Of a stretch of 18,118 nt of DNA, positions 7,587-16,436 are shown piece by piece (the first letter of the stretch is position 1; each line of letters begins with the position of its first letter). Source of the stretch: Carex sylvatica (Eukaryota; Streptophyta; Magnoliopsida; Poales; Cyperaceae); the NCBI GenBank assembly GCA_964058845.1, contig CAXKVR010000521.1, positions 1 to 18,118 of the forward strand. The letters run 5' to 3'. Made by a program: the position numbers and the translations under genes. Under the pieces are notes generated by a model, which saw nothing but the letters and a program-made list of their open reading frames with translations, was not told the DNA's origin and did no database searches.

Positions 7587-7845
7587 TTTTTTTTTTTTTT
7601 TTCAAAATTTTCAAATTTTTTCCTCCTTTTTTTTTTTTTTTTTTTTTAATTTCTGTTTTTTAATTTCTGTTTCTTAATTTCTATTTTTTAAATTCTGTTT
7701 TTTAAATTCTGTTTTTTAAATTTCTGTTTTTTAAATTCTGTTTTTTAAATTTCTGTTTTTTAAATTTCTGTTTTTTAAATTCTGTTTTTTAATTTCTGTT
7801 TTTTAAATTCTGTTTTTATTTTTTTTTAAATTCTGTTTTTTAGTT
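7587..7845. repeat. T-rich tract and (TTTTTTAAATTCTG)n minisatellite
   Basis: T runs at about 7587-7601 and 7627-7647 are followed by ~13 units of a 14-15 bp repeat, TTCTGTTTTTTAAAT with 13-15 bp spacing between CTG words, until about 7845. Units differ by one T/A length change. Directly adjoins block A. Confidence 0.9.
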
Positions 7846-7900
7846 TATTGTTTTAAAGTTTCTGATTTAATTATATTTTATTTAACCTATTAAAAATAAA

Positions 7901-8062
7901 TGAACGTTTAGAAAATATATTATCAATTTAAAATGTAAACTAAAAATTTTGAGATATAAATAAATTATGAAACTATATAATTAGAATGAGAATTTGAAAA
8001 TAAAATAAAATGACTCGTGTAAAGAAATAAATAAATACATTTGTACTTAGCCGAATAAATAT
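7901..8062 (+). repeat. AT-rich direct repeat, copy A
   Basis: About 162 bp beginning TGAACGTTTAGAAAATATA and containing ATGACTCGTGTAAA and the end word AGCCGAATAAA. Matches 11097-11258 with only scattered differences (roughly nine in ten bases identical by eye). Confidence 0.9.
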
Positions 8063-8157
8063 ACATGTAAAGAAATAAAATAAAGTTTGACTGCACATGT
8101 GTGTATATATGTATATCCAAGGAAACGACCATTTTTATTAATACCCTAAAAATTTTT
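8063..8157. other. AT-rich spacer
   Basis: No gene. TATA/TGTG-rich low-complexity sequence leading to an A run. Confidence 0.3.
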
Positions 8158-8246
8158 TAAAAAAAAATGCCCCCGCATTCACCCATGATTTTGCGGTGCA
8201 TGCGACGCATGATGCAGCGCATGCGGCGGCATTTGTGGCGCATTTA
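8158..8246. repeat. GC-rich cluster of GCATGCG/GCGCAT words
   Basis: After an A run, the sequence holds GCATGCGACGCATGATGCAG, GCGCATGCGGCGGCAT and GTGGCGCAT: at least six GCAT-containing, CpG-rich words in ~90 bp within AT-rich flanks. The minus-strand frame through it reads as Ala/Cys low complexity, not a protein. Confidence 0.5.
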
Positions 8247-9655
8247 ATCTCTACTGGTAAATCAACAAGTCTAGACTGATACAAGTACCAAACTGCAAAA
8301 GTAATTACAACATAATGTAGAGCATTAAAAAATACACATAATTGACACAAATTTTAATTTATTTGGATTTTTTTAAAGTTAGTTATGAATTTTCAAAGTT
8401 TAGCTTTCGAAGAAACTTTAAACATCGATAACTTTGGCTAGGAAAGTCGGATTTGCGCATATGTGATGCGCGTGAAAGGTACGCTAAAAAGTTTCAGTAC
8501 AATGAGATGTACCTTTTAAACCTTAGATGCTTTTGAGTCTAATTGCAAGTGCACAATTATATCAAAGTAGTATTTGAGGTATCGATCCACAGAGAGTATG
8601 GAAAATACTTAGTTTTAAACCCTAAATAATTAATTTCAGTAAATAATAATAAAGTAAAGTGCAATAAAGTAAAGTAAATGGGGGGTTGTTTAAGTAATCC
8701 TAAAGTTTGGGTTCAATACCCGAAAGAGGAATTTTAAACAATTAAAGTAAATAAAAGTAAAAGAAAAGTAATCGGTTTGCTTTCAAGATTTAAAGATCTA
8801 GGGGTCTTTGGTCTACAATCCCTTGCTAATTCTATCTATTCGGTATTTGCTTGAATTCATGTATGATTTGACGAGGTTTCTAACCTAATATGTTATTAAG
8901 GGTCACTTTCGTGAATTAATAACGTATCTAGGTAATTCGGACTTCACGATTAGGTCCTTCACCCTAGCTACCTAGACCATAAGCTCTTGTTAGTCTCTCC
9001 TCTCCTCGAGTATTGGTACTTCTCAATAAAGTCCATGATACCAATATCCGACTTGATTTGAGATGTCCTAATTAGGGTTTGACTTCACGGTTAGGTCCTT
9101 CACCAAGTCCCTAATCTTAATTTCTATAGTTCCGGCTTAGATTAAATTGGTTAGAATCTTAATCTAAACCTAGGATATTTGCATTCATAATTGGTACTAT
9201 CCTATATGATCCTAGTCAATTTTAGTTCTTTTGAAACTAAAACGGGATACTACAATTCAAGTACTAACTATGTAATTAACACAAATTATAAAATCACAGA
9301 AATTAACAATCAAATCCCATATAACAATCATAATAAAAGCAAATGACCAAATAAAATAGAATTAAACAAGTTCATGCATGATGACCTAAACCCCTAGAGA
9401 GAGAACTACTCACTCTTGGAGAGATCCATTACAAAAATTGGCAAAGTAAGAAGAAATTAAATGAAAGAAAATGATTACACCCTTTGACAAATCAAAGCCC
9501 TCTATCTTGCCGAATCTTGCTCCGGAAATCCTTCTTCTCCTTGCTTGAAAGCTTTCCTTCCTCCAGAATTTATCGCTAAGTGTATGTAAAGAGAGAATGA
9601 TGGTGTGTTGGTTGATGTGAGATTGAATGATCCCTGAATGGGAAAGGACTCTCCC

Positions 9656-9662
9656 TTTTATA
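9656..9662 (-). promoter_or_regulatory. TATA box on minus strand inside the retroelement block
   Basis: Minus strand reads GGCTATAAAAGGGAGAG, a near-ideal plant TATA context. A start near 9625-9630 would produce a minus-strand transcript running toward the AACTACTCACTC region. No coding frame follows, so an LTR-type promoter is the most likely reading. Confidence 0.4.
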
Positions 9663-9829
9663 GCCAAGGATTATGCCCGATTTAGAGGCTAGAAGGTGGG
9701 GTTAGTGGGTGCTCTGTTTAGCATTACTTCCCTGGCAAGTAAGTGTATTTCTGGCAGTAAAAATGCGTCCATAAAGCGCCAAAAATAGAAAAACTGTCAA
9801 ACCGGGCAGTTATTGGCTTTCTGCGGGTC

Positions 9830-10315
9830 CAGTGCGGATGGATGACCCGCACTGCGGGTGGCTTCACCCGCACTGGGACAAGTTTCCTTATTTAACTTCT
9901 GCAATTTTATCTGGGTGCGGGTGGCACTGCGGATGGATTACCCGCACTGCGGATGAGTTATGCTTCTCTGAATTTTGGCCAAGTCCTGAATGCGGCTGGG
10001 CTCATCCGCACTGCGTGTGGTTCATCCGCACTGCGTGTGGTTCATCCGCACTGGGAAGCATTTTCATCATTTTTCATTTTTTTATTTTCTCAAGTTGTAG
10101 ATCTTCTCGATGGCTTTCCGAAAAGTGGTCATATGTCCAAAACGGAGTTACGAGTCAAAAGTTGTGGCCGTTTTAAGTTCAGACTCCATTTTTGCAGATC
10201 TGCTACAGTGCGTCCGCACCAGCTACAGTGCGTCCGCACTGGGCTCGGACTTTTCCTCTGCGCAGTGTGTGCGGCTGGGTTGATCCGCAGTGCGGGTGGT
10301 TGATCCGCACTGGGG
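9830..10315. repeat. Array of CCGCACTG / CAGTGCGG words, partly 20-bp tandem
   Basis: At least ten CCGCAC words occur in both orientations. TCATCCGCACTGCGTGTGGT repeats in tandem from 10002 (two full copies and a third partial). CTACAGTGCGTCCGCAC repeats at 10203 and 10223. Facing pairs such as CAGTGCGG...CCGCACTG (9830-9853) can form hairpins. The plus-strand frames through it read as CGW(H/I)TR-like repeats created by the words and are not proteins. Confidence 0.75.
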
Positions 10316-10380
10316 TGTATTTTTGCTATTTTGCATCATTTCCTTCATTGAAAAGCCAAATAACCGCAGTAACTTGATTC

Positions 10381-10624
10381 TGGGTGTATTCTATTCTCTT
10401 TATATTCAAAATACAAGATATTTGGTGTTATTTCATGATGAAATCTAGATCAAATGTGTATATAATTTATGCTTATCAAAATGACTACTTTTTAGAAAGG
10501 GGGAGACAAGAAGGATCCGAATATCAACCAAGGGGATATCTTTGGGTATTCAAAATGTCAGAATTTCAAAAAAATATCGTTTAGTGCCTTAAAAATGCAG
10601 TTTAAGTTTTTGTTCGACGATAGA
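10381..10624. other. Spacer, no gene
   Basis: The + frame at 10384-10584 starts MYSILFIFKIQDIW. It has no recognisable domain and lies among repeats. Treated as noncoding. Confidence 0.4.
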
Positions 10625-10762
10625 CATTGGATCAGTGATTTTCAAAGTGGCTTAATAAATAGTAAAAAAATCAGAAAAATATAAAATTTTGTCTCCAAGC
10701 ACATTTCAATATAGAGATCACATCTAACGGTTCAGATCGACCATTTGGATATTGAGAACACA
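10625..10762. repeat. AT-rich dispersed repeat, copy 3
   Basis: Contains GATTTTC, AAAAATATAAAATTTT, AGAGATCAC, then GGTTCAGATCGACCATTTGG in the same order as copy 2. Shortened echoes of its GGTTCAGATCGACTT and CTAACGGTTCAGAACGACTT words recur at 10845-10889. Confidence 0.65.
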
Positions 10763-10891
10763 AAAATGAGTTATAAGCATATATCCTCATATGCTTATGT
10801 AAGAAGAGTAGCCAACCTCTATATTATATATACATATACGTATACGGTTCAGATCGACTTATAAGCATCTAACGGTTCAGAACGACTTTTA

Positions 10892-11071
10892 AAGTAATTA
10901 ATTTAAGTAACATTGTTTTAAAATAATTAGTAATTTTTATTTATATTTAAAGTAATTGATTTAAGTAATTGATTTAAGCAACATCTTTTTAAAATAATTA
11001 GTAATTTTGATTTATATTTAAACTAATTGATTTAAGCAATATTGTTTTAAAATAATTAGTAATTTTGATTT
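10892..11071 (+). repeat. AT-rich tandem repeat, ~57-72 bp unit, three copies
   Basis: Units start at 10892, 10949 and 11021. The shared body is AAGTAATTGATTTAAG, then TTTTAAAATAATTAGTAATT, then TTTATATTTA. The second unit is longer because it carries an internal 14-bp duplication of the AATTGATTTAAG word. Confidence 0.88.
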
Positions 11072-11096
11072 TGGAAAATATATTATCAATTTAAAA

Positions 11097-11258
11097 TGAA
11101 CGTTTAGAAAATATAATATCAATTTAAAATGTAAACTAAAAATTTCGAGATATAAATAAATTATGAAACTATATAATTAGAATGAGATTTTAAAAATAAA
11201 ATAAAATGACTCGTGTAAAAAATAAAATAAATATATTTGTACATAGCCGAATAAACAT
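11097..11258 (+). repeat. AT-rich direct repeat, copy B
   Basis: Partner of 7901-8062, same orientation, ending AGCCGAATAAA. It is preceded by an extra partial copy of its first words (GAAAATATATTATCAATTTA at 11073). Lies 200 bp from CCCGT-rich block B, as copy A lies near block A. Confidence 0.9.
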
Positions 11259-11460
11259 ATAGATTTTCGCAAGAATAATTTTTATATATAAGTTAGAAAT
11301 TTTATTTATTTAGGAATTATAAAGATGTGACTTGATAAATTTATGTATATATATCTACACTATTTGATATTGAACTATTCAGATTTTAAAAGTCGAATTA
11401 TAAACACGTAATAATATTCGTACAACACCGTAAAAAATAAACATAAAAAAATAGAAAAAG

Positions 11461-11670
11461 GGACCTGCCCCTACCCGGACCGCCCGTGCCCCTTTCCGGA
11501 CCACTCTATCCCTCAAGGGTACAACGGACACGGGTATAAGACCGGTAGGGCACAGTTTTAAAAAAAAATCCGTAATACCCGACCCGTGGTACCCGTCTAT
11601 CCGTGCCCGTACCCGATCCCTATCCGTGCCCTTGCCCGGATATGCCCGGCCCGCCCGGCCCCTACCCGAG
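11461..11670. repeat. CCCGT/ACGGG-rich block B
   Basis: Same family and orientation as block A: CGCCCGTGCCC, a central ACGGACACGGGTATAAG patch, an AAAAAAAATCC patch, then repeated TACCCG, GTGCCCGTACCCG and GCCCGGCCCGCCCGGCCCC. It ends abruptly against AT-rich DNA at about 11670. The minus-strand frame across it is a composition artefact. Confidence 0.55.
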
Positions 11671-13406
11671 AGCAAATCACTCACGGATTTATTCATTGTG
11701 AACAGGAGCGGAGGTATTAAGGATAAATGAGTTGATTGAACTTTATATATTTATTTATTATTATTTTTTTAATTTTTTATATGTTTAAGAATTTAATTTT
11801 ATAGATAATGGAAAAGTATCTCCATTTAGAGCATAAATTTTTTATTTGATTGACATATATTTACGTGTGACTCTCATAATTTGTTTCTTATTGCGAAGTG
11901 ACATATATAGTCTTATCTTATTCATAGTGAGTTTGTTTTATAAGATTAAGATCTCTAACAGTAAAATTACTCTGATTTAAAACATGTTCAATAAATATAT
12001 ATTTTTTTTTATAGAAAATTGCTGATTCCAAATTCAACTGTGAATATAAACAGTTGAATGTCTTGACCCTTAGTTTTATTCAAACATAATAAAAATAAAA
12101 CCATAACGGACAACTTTTATTTTCCAAACCACAAACCTGACTCGACTCAAAAGTGAAGTATAATAGGTAATAACTCGGCCCATCAATACCTTGCACTAGT
12201 GTAATAAAAAAAACTGTTTAAGTTGATTAATCGATTAATTAGTTGTTGATGATGATTAAATTATTATAGATATTTTAGACTAATTAATTAATTTTTTTTT
12301 ATTAAAGTCAAGTATTATCGATTAAACACTTGATGATACTATATCTGTCAAACGAACACATACTGTTATTTACAATTAATACTGACTTACACTAGATGGA
12401 CCAAGAGTTATTCCCTATGTTACATGAATAATGCTATCGATGATATGATACAAATACGACAATATAATAATTTCAAAATAATATAGATACAAATATATGA
12501 TAATATGACGACATAAATATTGAATATCGATGCAATGCGTTACGTATTCGATACAAGTAAATGACCATATATTAATAAAAAAGTTATAATGTGATGTGTT
12601 CATCAAAAGATATTGGTGAGCATAACTTTAAAATTCTATAGAATTATTTTCAAACGATGAATTCAAACCGTTAAAATTCATATACATTATAAGTGATACA
12701 TGTAAATGATTTTTTTTTTAAAATTTTAAATTCATTTAGTACAAAGTAAAAAATCCATCTACTTAATTATAAATTTATCTATTTTTTTAGATATATATTT
12801 TTAAATTAATCATTTATCGAACAACGGATGGATTTGATTCCGTTCCAGAGGGGTTGAGAGATATTATTAAATTATTATTTTAATAATTATAATAGAATAT
12901 TATTTATCTGTGTATTTTGTCGTTTCTTACTTTCCTGCTTTCAGCTATTCTACAGTATACACACCACAAGTGTGATGAGCCAAAAGAAGAAGAAAAACAT
13001 GATAACAAGGAGAGTTAATTTATTTTTGTTGCTCCTATTAAATCTTATTAAACGATCTCAATTAATTAACAGAGTTCATTCAACGACTTACAACACCTTA
13101 CGAACATATATAATCTTAATCTGGTCTTAGGTTTAGAAATATAAATTCTGAGTTAAATTTGGATGTGTCGTGTCATTTTTGTTTTGATAGGCAAATAATG
13201 GAGCAGCTCTGATGAAGCACAATTTAATTTAATTGCATTGAGGTTGTGGCTGGCCTGGTAGCTAGTGGTCCCTAGCTTGCAGCTGGTCCGGTGATCGATC
13301 GATCGAGTCAAAATCAAATACAATCGTGTGCAGCCGGTCGTCCGAGGCAAAAATGCATGCATGTGATCTTGTCTCAAATCTCAATCATGTCTCTTTGAAT
13401 AGTATT
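11671..13406. other. AT-rich intergenic DNA, no gene recognised
   Basis: No reading frame above background and no RNA gene or element recognised. The last ~250 bp are less AT-rich and contain a GATCGATCGATCGA palindromic run (about 13293-13306) and an RY-type GCATGCATG word (about 13354), just outside the copia LTR. These may be promoter-like debris; I see no gene attached. Confidence 0.5.
13402..13406. other. Putative left half of 5-bp target-site duplication
   Basis: GTATT directly precedes the LTR start TGTTGG. The matching right copy would lie outside the window, so this is unconfirmed. Confidence 0.35.
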
Positions 13407-14205
13407 TGTTGGAACTTTATTGTTACACTAAAACAATTCAACCACATAAACAGTTCAATTCAATATGCCACTATTATCTACCTATGCCAAAATGGCCATC
13501 ATGCAAAATTCATCAATTCTTAGGGAGCAGACGCAATACCTGATTCCATTAGTGTGTTTGCGTTAAGCTTCTCTCAAAAGCGGTTGATGAACTTGTGTGA
13601 GACAGCGGCAAGAAAACCTTCGTACAGATGTAGAGGTTGAAGCGTCGACGGCCTCCTTAGTGATAGGATGAAGCATTCCAAAGCTACAAGACTGTCCTTG
13701 TGAGATCGTGTTCACAATTTCTTAATGATCTCACATCTCTATTCTTTAATGGGGAGAAGTAGAGAAGGCTACAGAATTACTAGATGACGGCTAGAGAATT
13801 CTGCAACTTTTCATATATTCTTGTGCTTTGGGGACCAACCTATTTATAGAGATGAGGGGTAGACATATTGCCAAACCCTAACCCTAAACCGATTTTCTGG
13901 CCACATGCCAACTTTAAAAAAAACGTGCATCAAAAAACGTGCCACTGCATCAAAATCCGTGCAGCAGCTAGAGAATCGGTTTTTCCTTAATTGCAAATTT
14001 CAGAATCAGTCCATCAATGATTTGATATTTGCCTAAATTGTTCTACACATTTGTGGACCATATCCTAATGAATATATTGATTGTCTATTTCTTTATTTGA
14101 TCACTTTAATTGACAACCATATATGACAGTAAACAATGCATAATTAGATTACATATATGCTCAATGTTGGCATTAAATCCAACGAGGTTGGTAATAAATC
14201 CAACA
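13407..14205 (-). repeat. 3' LTR of copia element (complete, 799 bp)
   Basis: Starts TGTTGGAAC and ends TCCAACA on +, giving TG...CA ends with a 7-bp terminal inverted repeat (TGTTGGA/TCCAACA). A minus-strand TATA (TCTATAAATAGG context) lies at 13841-13850. Identical to the 5' LTR over the overlap except for two substitutions and a one-base gap. Confidence 0.93.
13841..13850 (-). promoter_or_regulatory. LTR TATA box (3' LTR copy)
   Basis: Minus strand reads TCTATAAATA. The same site in the 5' LTR at 18083-18092 is the one that would drive transcription of the element. Confidence 0.5.
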
Positions 14206-14219
14206 ATCTCCCACTTGAG
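14206..14219 (-). promoter_or_regulatory. Polypurine tract of copia element
   Basis: Minus strand reads CTCAAGTGGGAGAT directly against the 3' LTR start TGTTGGATTT. This is the expected site of plus-strand priming. Confidence 0.8.
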
Positions 14220-14654
14220 CAATATGTTATGACTTTTTAATTATGCATTGTGTTCCTTATGTGCGCACATTTCTTTACTGTCTTCCTTATATACTTCCAA
14301 ACCAATTCGGTCCATCAACTATATCAGCAAAGGACTAAAGTGGCATTCGTCGCATTTATTCGCAACTAAACCCTCAATAATCACATCACTAATACAGCTG
14401 AATGACATGAATCATGATGTGGATGTGTAGCATAGAAATTACATGCAATTGTGATCTTACATGCCTATTTCTAACTTGGTCTCCTACTTAAATCTTGAAA
14501 CTGAATTTCATAAATTAACTTAATTAGAGGTCAAACATAAACGAGAAACAGAATGTCAAAAAACTTCATAATATATATAACACTTGTTACATGTCACAAG
14601 TTACATATCCAAAATTGCAATGAAAAATAGAACATTATAAATTATAGACTCCAA
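14220..14654 (-). other. 3' noncoding region of copia element
   Basis: Between the RNase H stop and the polypurine tract. AT-rich, without recognisable coding sequence; the short + frame at 14248-14430 has no family resemblance. Confidence 0.5.
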
Positions 14655-15834
14655 CTAAAACTGAATATCCTCAATAGAGATTACACCCATATGAGCAACA
14701 TGCTCTACAAATTTAGCCGGTGTCAATCCGTTAGTAAGAGGATCTGCTAACATAGAGTCTGTTCCTACATGTTCTATTTTCAATTCACCATTATGTACTC
14801 TTTCCTTTACAACTAAGAACTTGATGTCGATGTACTTGGACTTCGACGAACTTCGGTTGTTATTTGCGTACAGCACAGCCGAATTGTTGTCACAAAACAA
14901 TTATAGTGGTCTCTCAATAGAATCCACCACTTGAAGTCTAGTGACAAAATTCTGTAGCTAAACACCATGATTTGATGTCTCATAGCATGCCACAAATTCT
15001 GTCGCCATGGTGGAAGATACAACAAGGGATTGTTTTGCACTCTTCCATGAAATGGCTCCTCTGGCTAACATGTAAATGTAGCCAGATGTTGATTTCATGC
15101 TATCATGACATCCTCCAAAATCAGAGTCGGTATAGCCAATGACCTCTAGCTTCTCCGATTTCTGATACGTGAGTATATGATCTTTTGTTCACTTAAGGTG
15201 CCTCAAGAGGCGTTGATTTAGACCGAACTTGTCTCCCTTTGCCACAGGGGTATTTCTTAGTTTATAGTCATGCATGACATATCTTGCCAAAACCTTATCG
15301 ATATAATTTCTTTGAGATAATCCTAATATACCTTGGGTTCTATTCCTCAGTATTTCTATCCCTAGGACAAATGATGCATCACTAAGATCTTTCATATCAA
15401 AATTCTTCATCAGAAAGTTCTTAGTTTGTTGCAACATACTTATATCATTACTCGCAAGCAAAATGTCATCGACATATAAAACCAAAAGCACAAATTTACT
15501 CCCACGGAACTTGAGATATATACACTCATCCACAATGTTAGACTCGAATCCAAATGTGACAATCACATTGTGAAATTTGTAATACCACTGATGAGACGCC
15601 TGTTTTAGCCCATAGATGGATTTTTTTTTATTTTTTATTTTTTTAAGTTTGCATACCATAGACTTTGCATCTCCTGATACATAGTTTTCTGGTTGCACCA
15701 TATAAATTGTTTCTTCAATATTACTATTAAGAAACACAGTTTTAACATCCATCTGATGAAGCTCCAAATTAAAATGCTTAATCAATGTCAATTTGATCTT
15801 TAAAGAGACTTCCAAAAATAGAGTATTGATGATT
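14655..15834 (-). pseudogene. Copia pol remnant: reverse transcriptase and RNase H, with three stops and an internal deletion
   Basis: One frame runs through the block in copia order. RT part (~15815-15192): LHQMDVKTVFLN with the first catalytic Asp; SIYGLKQASHQWYYKF; LLVLYVDDILLASND with the YVDD box; LGIEILRNRTQG; and an AKGDKFGLNQ end. RNase H part: GYTDSDFGGC, GAISWKSAKQS, then CDNNSAVLYANNN, KYIDIKF and DSMLADPLTNGL. In-frame stops interrupt it at 15189-15191 (TGA), 14958-14960 (TAG) and 14901-14903 (TAA); the first two sit where Trp is usual. The stretch that normally joins the RT end to the first RNase H strand is missing (about 50-60 residues by comparison with the family), yet the frame is kept. 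A poly-T/A expansion inserts about six Lys/Asn/Ile residues before SIYGLKQ. The RT N-terminus is lost upstream of ~15834. Confidence 0.92.
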
Positions 15835-15839
15835 CCAAT

Positions 15840-15977
15840 AACATATCAATCGATATGCCTTCCTTTGGGCCGACAATATTGATTATATGTAAAACATAAT
15901 AATCATCACTATACTCTATGTACACATAATTTTAACAATCATTAACCTTCCTTTGGGCCGGTTGATGCTTGCATTCA
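15840..15977. repeat. CCTTTGGG-type repeat block I inside copia element
   Basis: Two TTCCTTTGGGCCG words about 90 bp apart (15860 and 15949), separated by AT-rich sequence with ATCACTATACT. The whole block matches 16800-16945 (GCCTTCCTTTGGGCCGACAA at both starts). It lies between the integrase remnant and the RT, where continuous pol coding is expected. Confidence 0.8.
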
Positions 15978-16436
15978 TCAAATAAAATCAAATAGAAAGT
16001 CTCTTAAATCTTTAGTGACAAGACAAACTTTGTATTTCTTTATTGGCACTTCTGAATTTTCTTGAGGGCTTCCAGTATTGTCTGAAACAATCTGGCCTAC
16101 ACCCGTCTCTGGATCTTGTTGAGTTTGAATTTCAATAATGATTTCGACCGTAATGATGTTTTGAGTAAAACTCGGATCTATATCCACAAAACTCGCAACA
16201 CCTAATGGAATATTTGCATATTTTCTTTTGAAATCAATTATTTTCTCACCCCCCACAAACTTAACATCCTCGAAAAATTTTGCATTTTTCATCTCAAATA
16301 CATTATGTTATGTAGGATTATAAAATTTATAACCCCTTGAGCGCTCGGCATACCCAACAAAATAACAACTAATTGTCCTTTCATCCAGTTTCTTTTCGGC
16401 AGGTTTGTAAGGCCTTGCCTCAGCTGGACATCCCCA
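15978..16436 (-). pseudogene. Copia integrase C-terminal / IN-RT linker remnant
   Basis: The homologous frame begins with a TGG at 16434-16436 and reads WGCPAEARPYKPAEKK, then SCYFVGYAERSRGYKFYNPT, a TAA stop, then HNVFEMKNAKFFEDVKF and a linker ending near LRDFLFDFI at 15978. The YFVGYAERSRGYKF phrase is typical of the copia integrase C-terminal region. The longest open frame over 16289-16501 is a different, shifted frame and is not the ancestral one. Catalytic residues of integrase would lie upstream and are absent. Frame continuity is broken by the stop and by the repeat block that follows. Confidence 0.75.

Larger units (their letters stand above)
8520..10380. mobile_element. Retroelement-derived noncoding block (probable LTR-retrotransposon fragment)
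   Basis: No coding domain is present. The block has phrases that I associate with noncoding and LTR parts of plant Ty3/gypsy-like elements: TGCAAGTGCACAATTAT with ATCGATCCACAGAGAG near 8540-8600, GAGAGAGAACTACTCACTC near 9399, and CCAAAACGGAGTTACGAGTC near 10137. An internal 24-bp repeat, GACTTCACG.TTAGGTCCTTC, occurs at 8940 and 9081. A good minus-strand TATA box lies at 9656-9662, and the GC-rich CCGCACTG array fills 9830-10315. I cannot fix TG...CA ends or a target duplication. The assignment rests on phrase recognition and is moderate at best. Confidence 0.4.

Noticed and set aside
7339..7663. Frames with GTG/PGH or PVPVY-type repeats in CCCGT-rich block A
   Set aside because: Both strands are open because of the repeated CCCGTA words; not a protein.
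9830..10245. CRISPR-like array
   Set aside because: Repeat words are short, occur in both orientations with irregular spacing, there are no cas genes, and the setting is a plant genome.
9832..10377. Three overlapping plus-strand frames with CGWxHPHxxW / SALRVVHPHW repeats
   Set aside because: All three frames stay open over the same CCGCACTG words, which is typical of repeat DNA rather than a coding gene.
11379..11696. Minus-strand 105-residue frame rich in Arg/Gly over block B
   Set aside because: Composition artefact of the ACGGG-rich repeat; block A in the same family encodes a different, equally artificial peptide.
13293..13363. GATCGATCGATCGA and GCATGCATG words as a seed-type promoter module
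   Set aside because: Only single occurrences, no gene start nearby, and the copia LTR follows directly; not enough to call a promoter.
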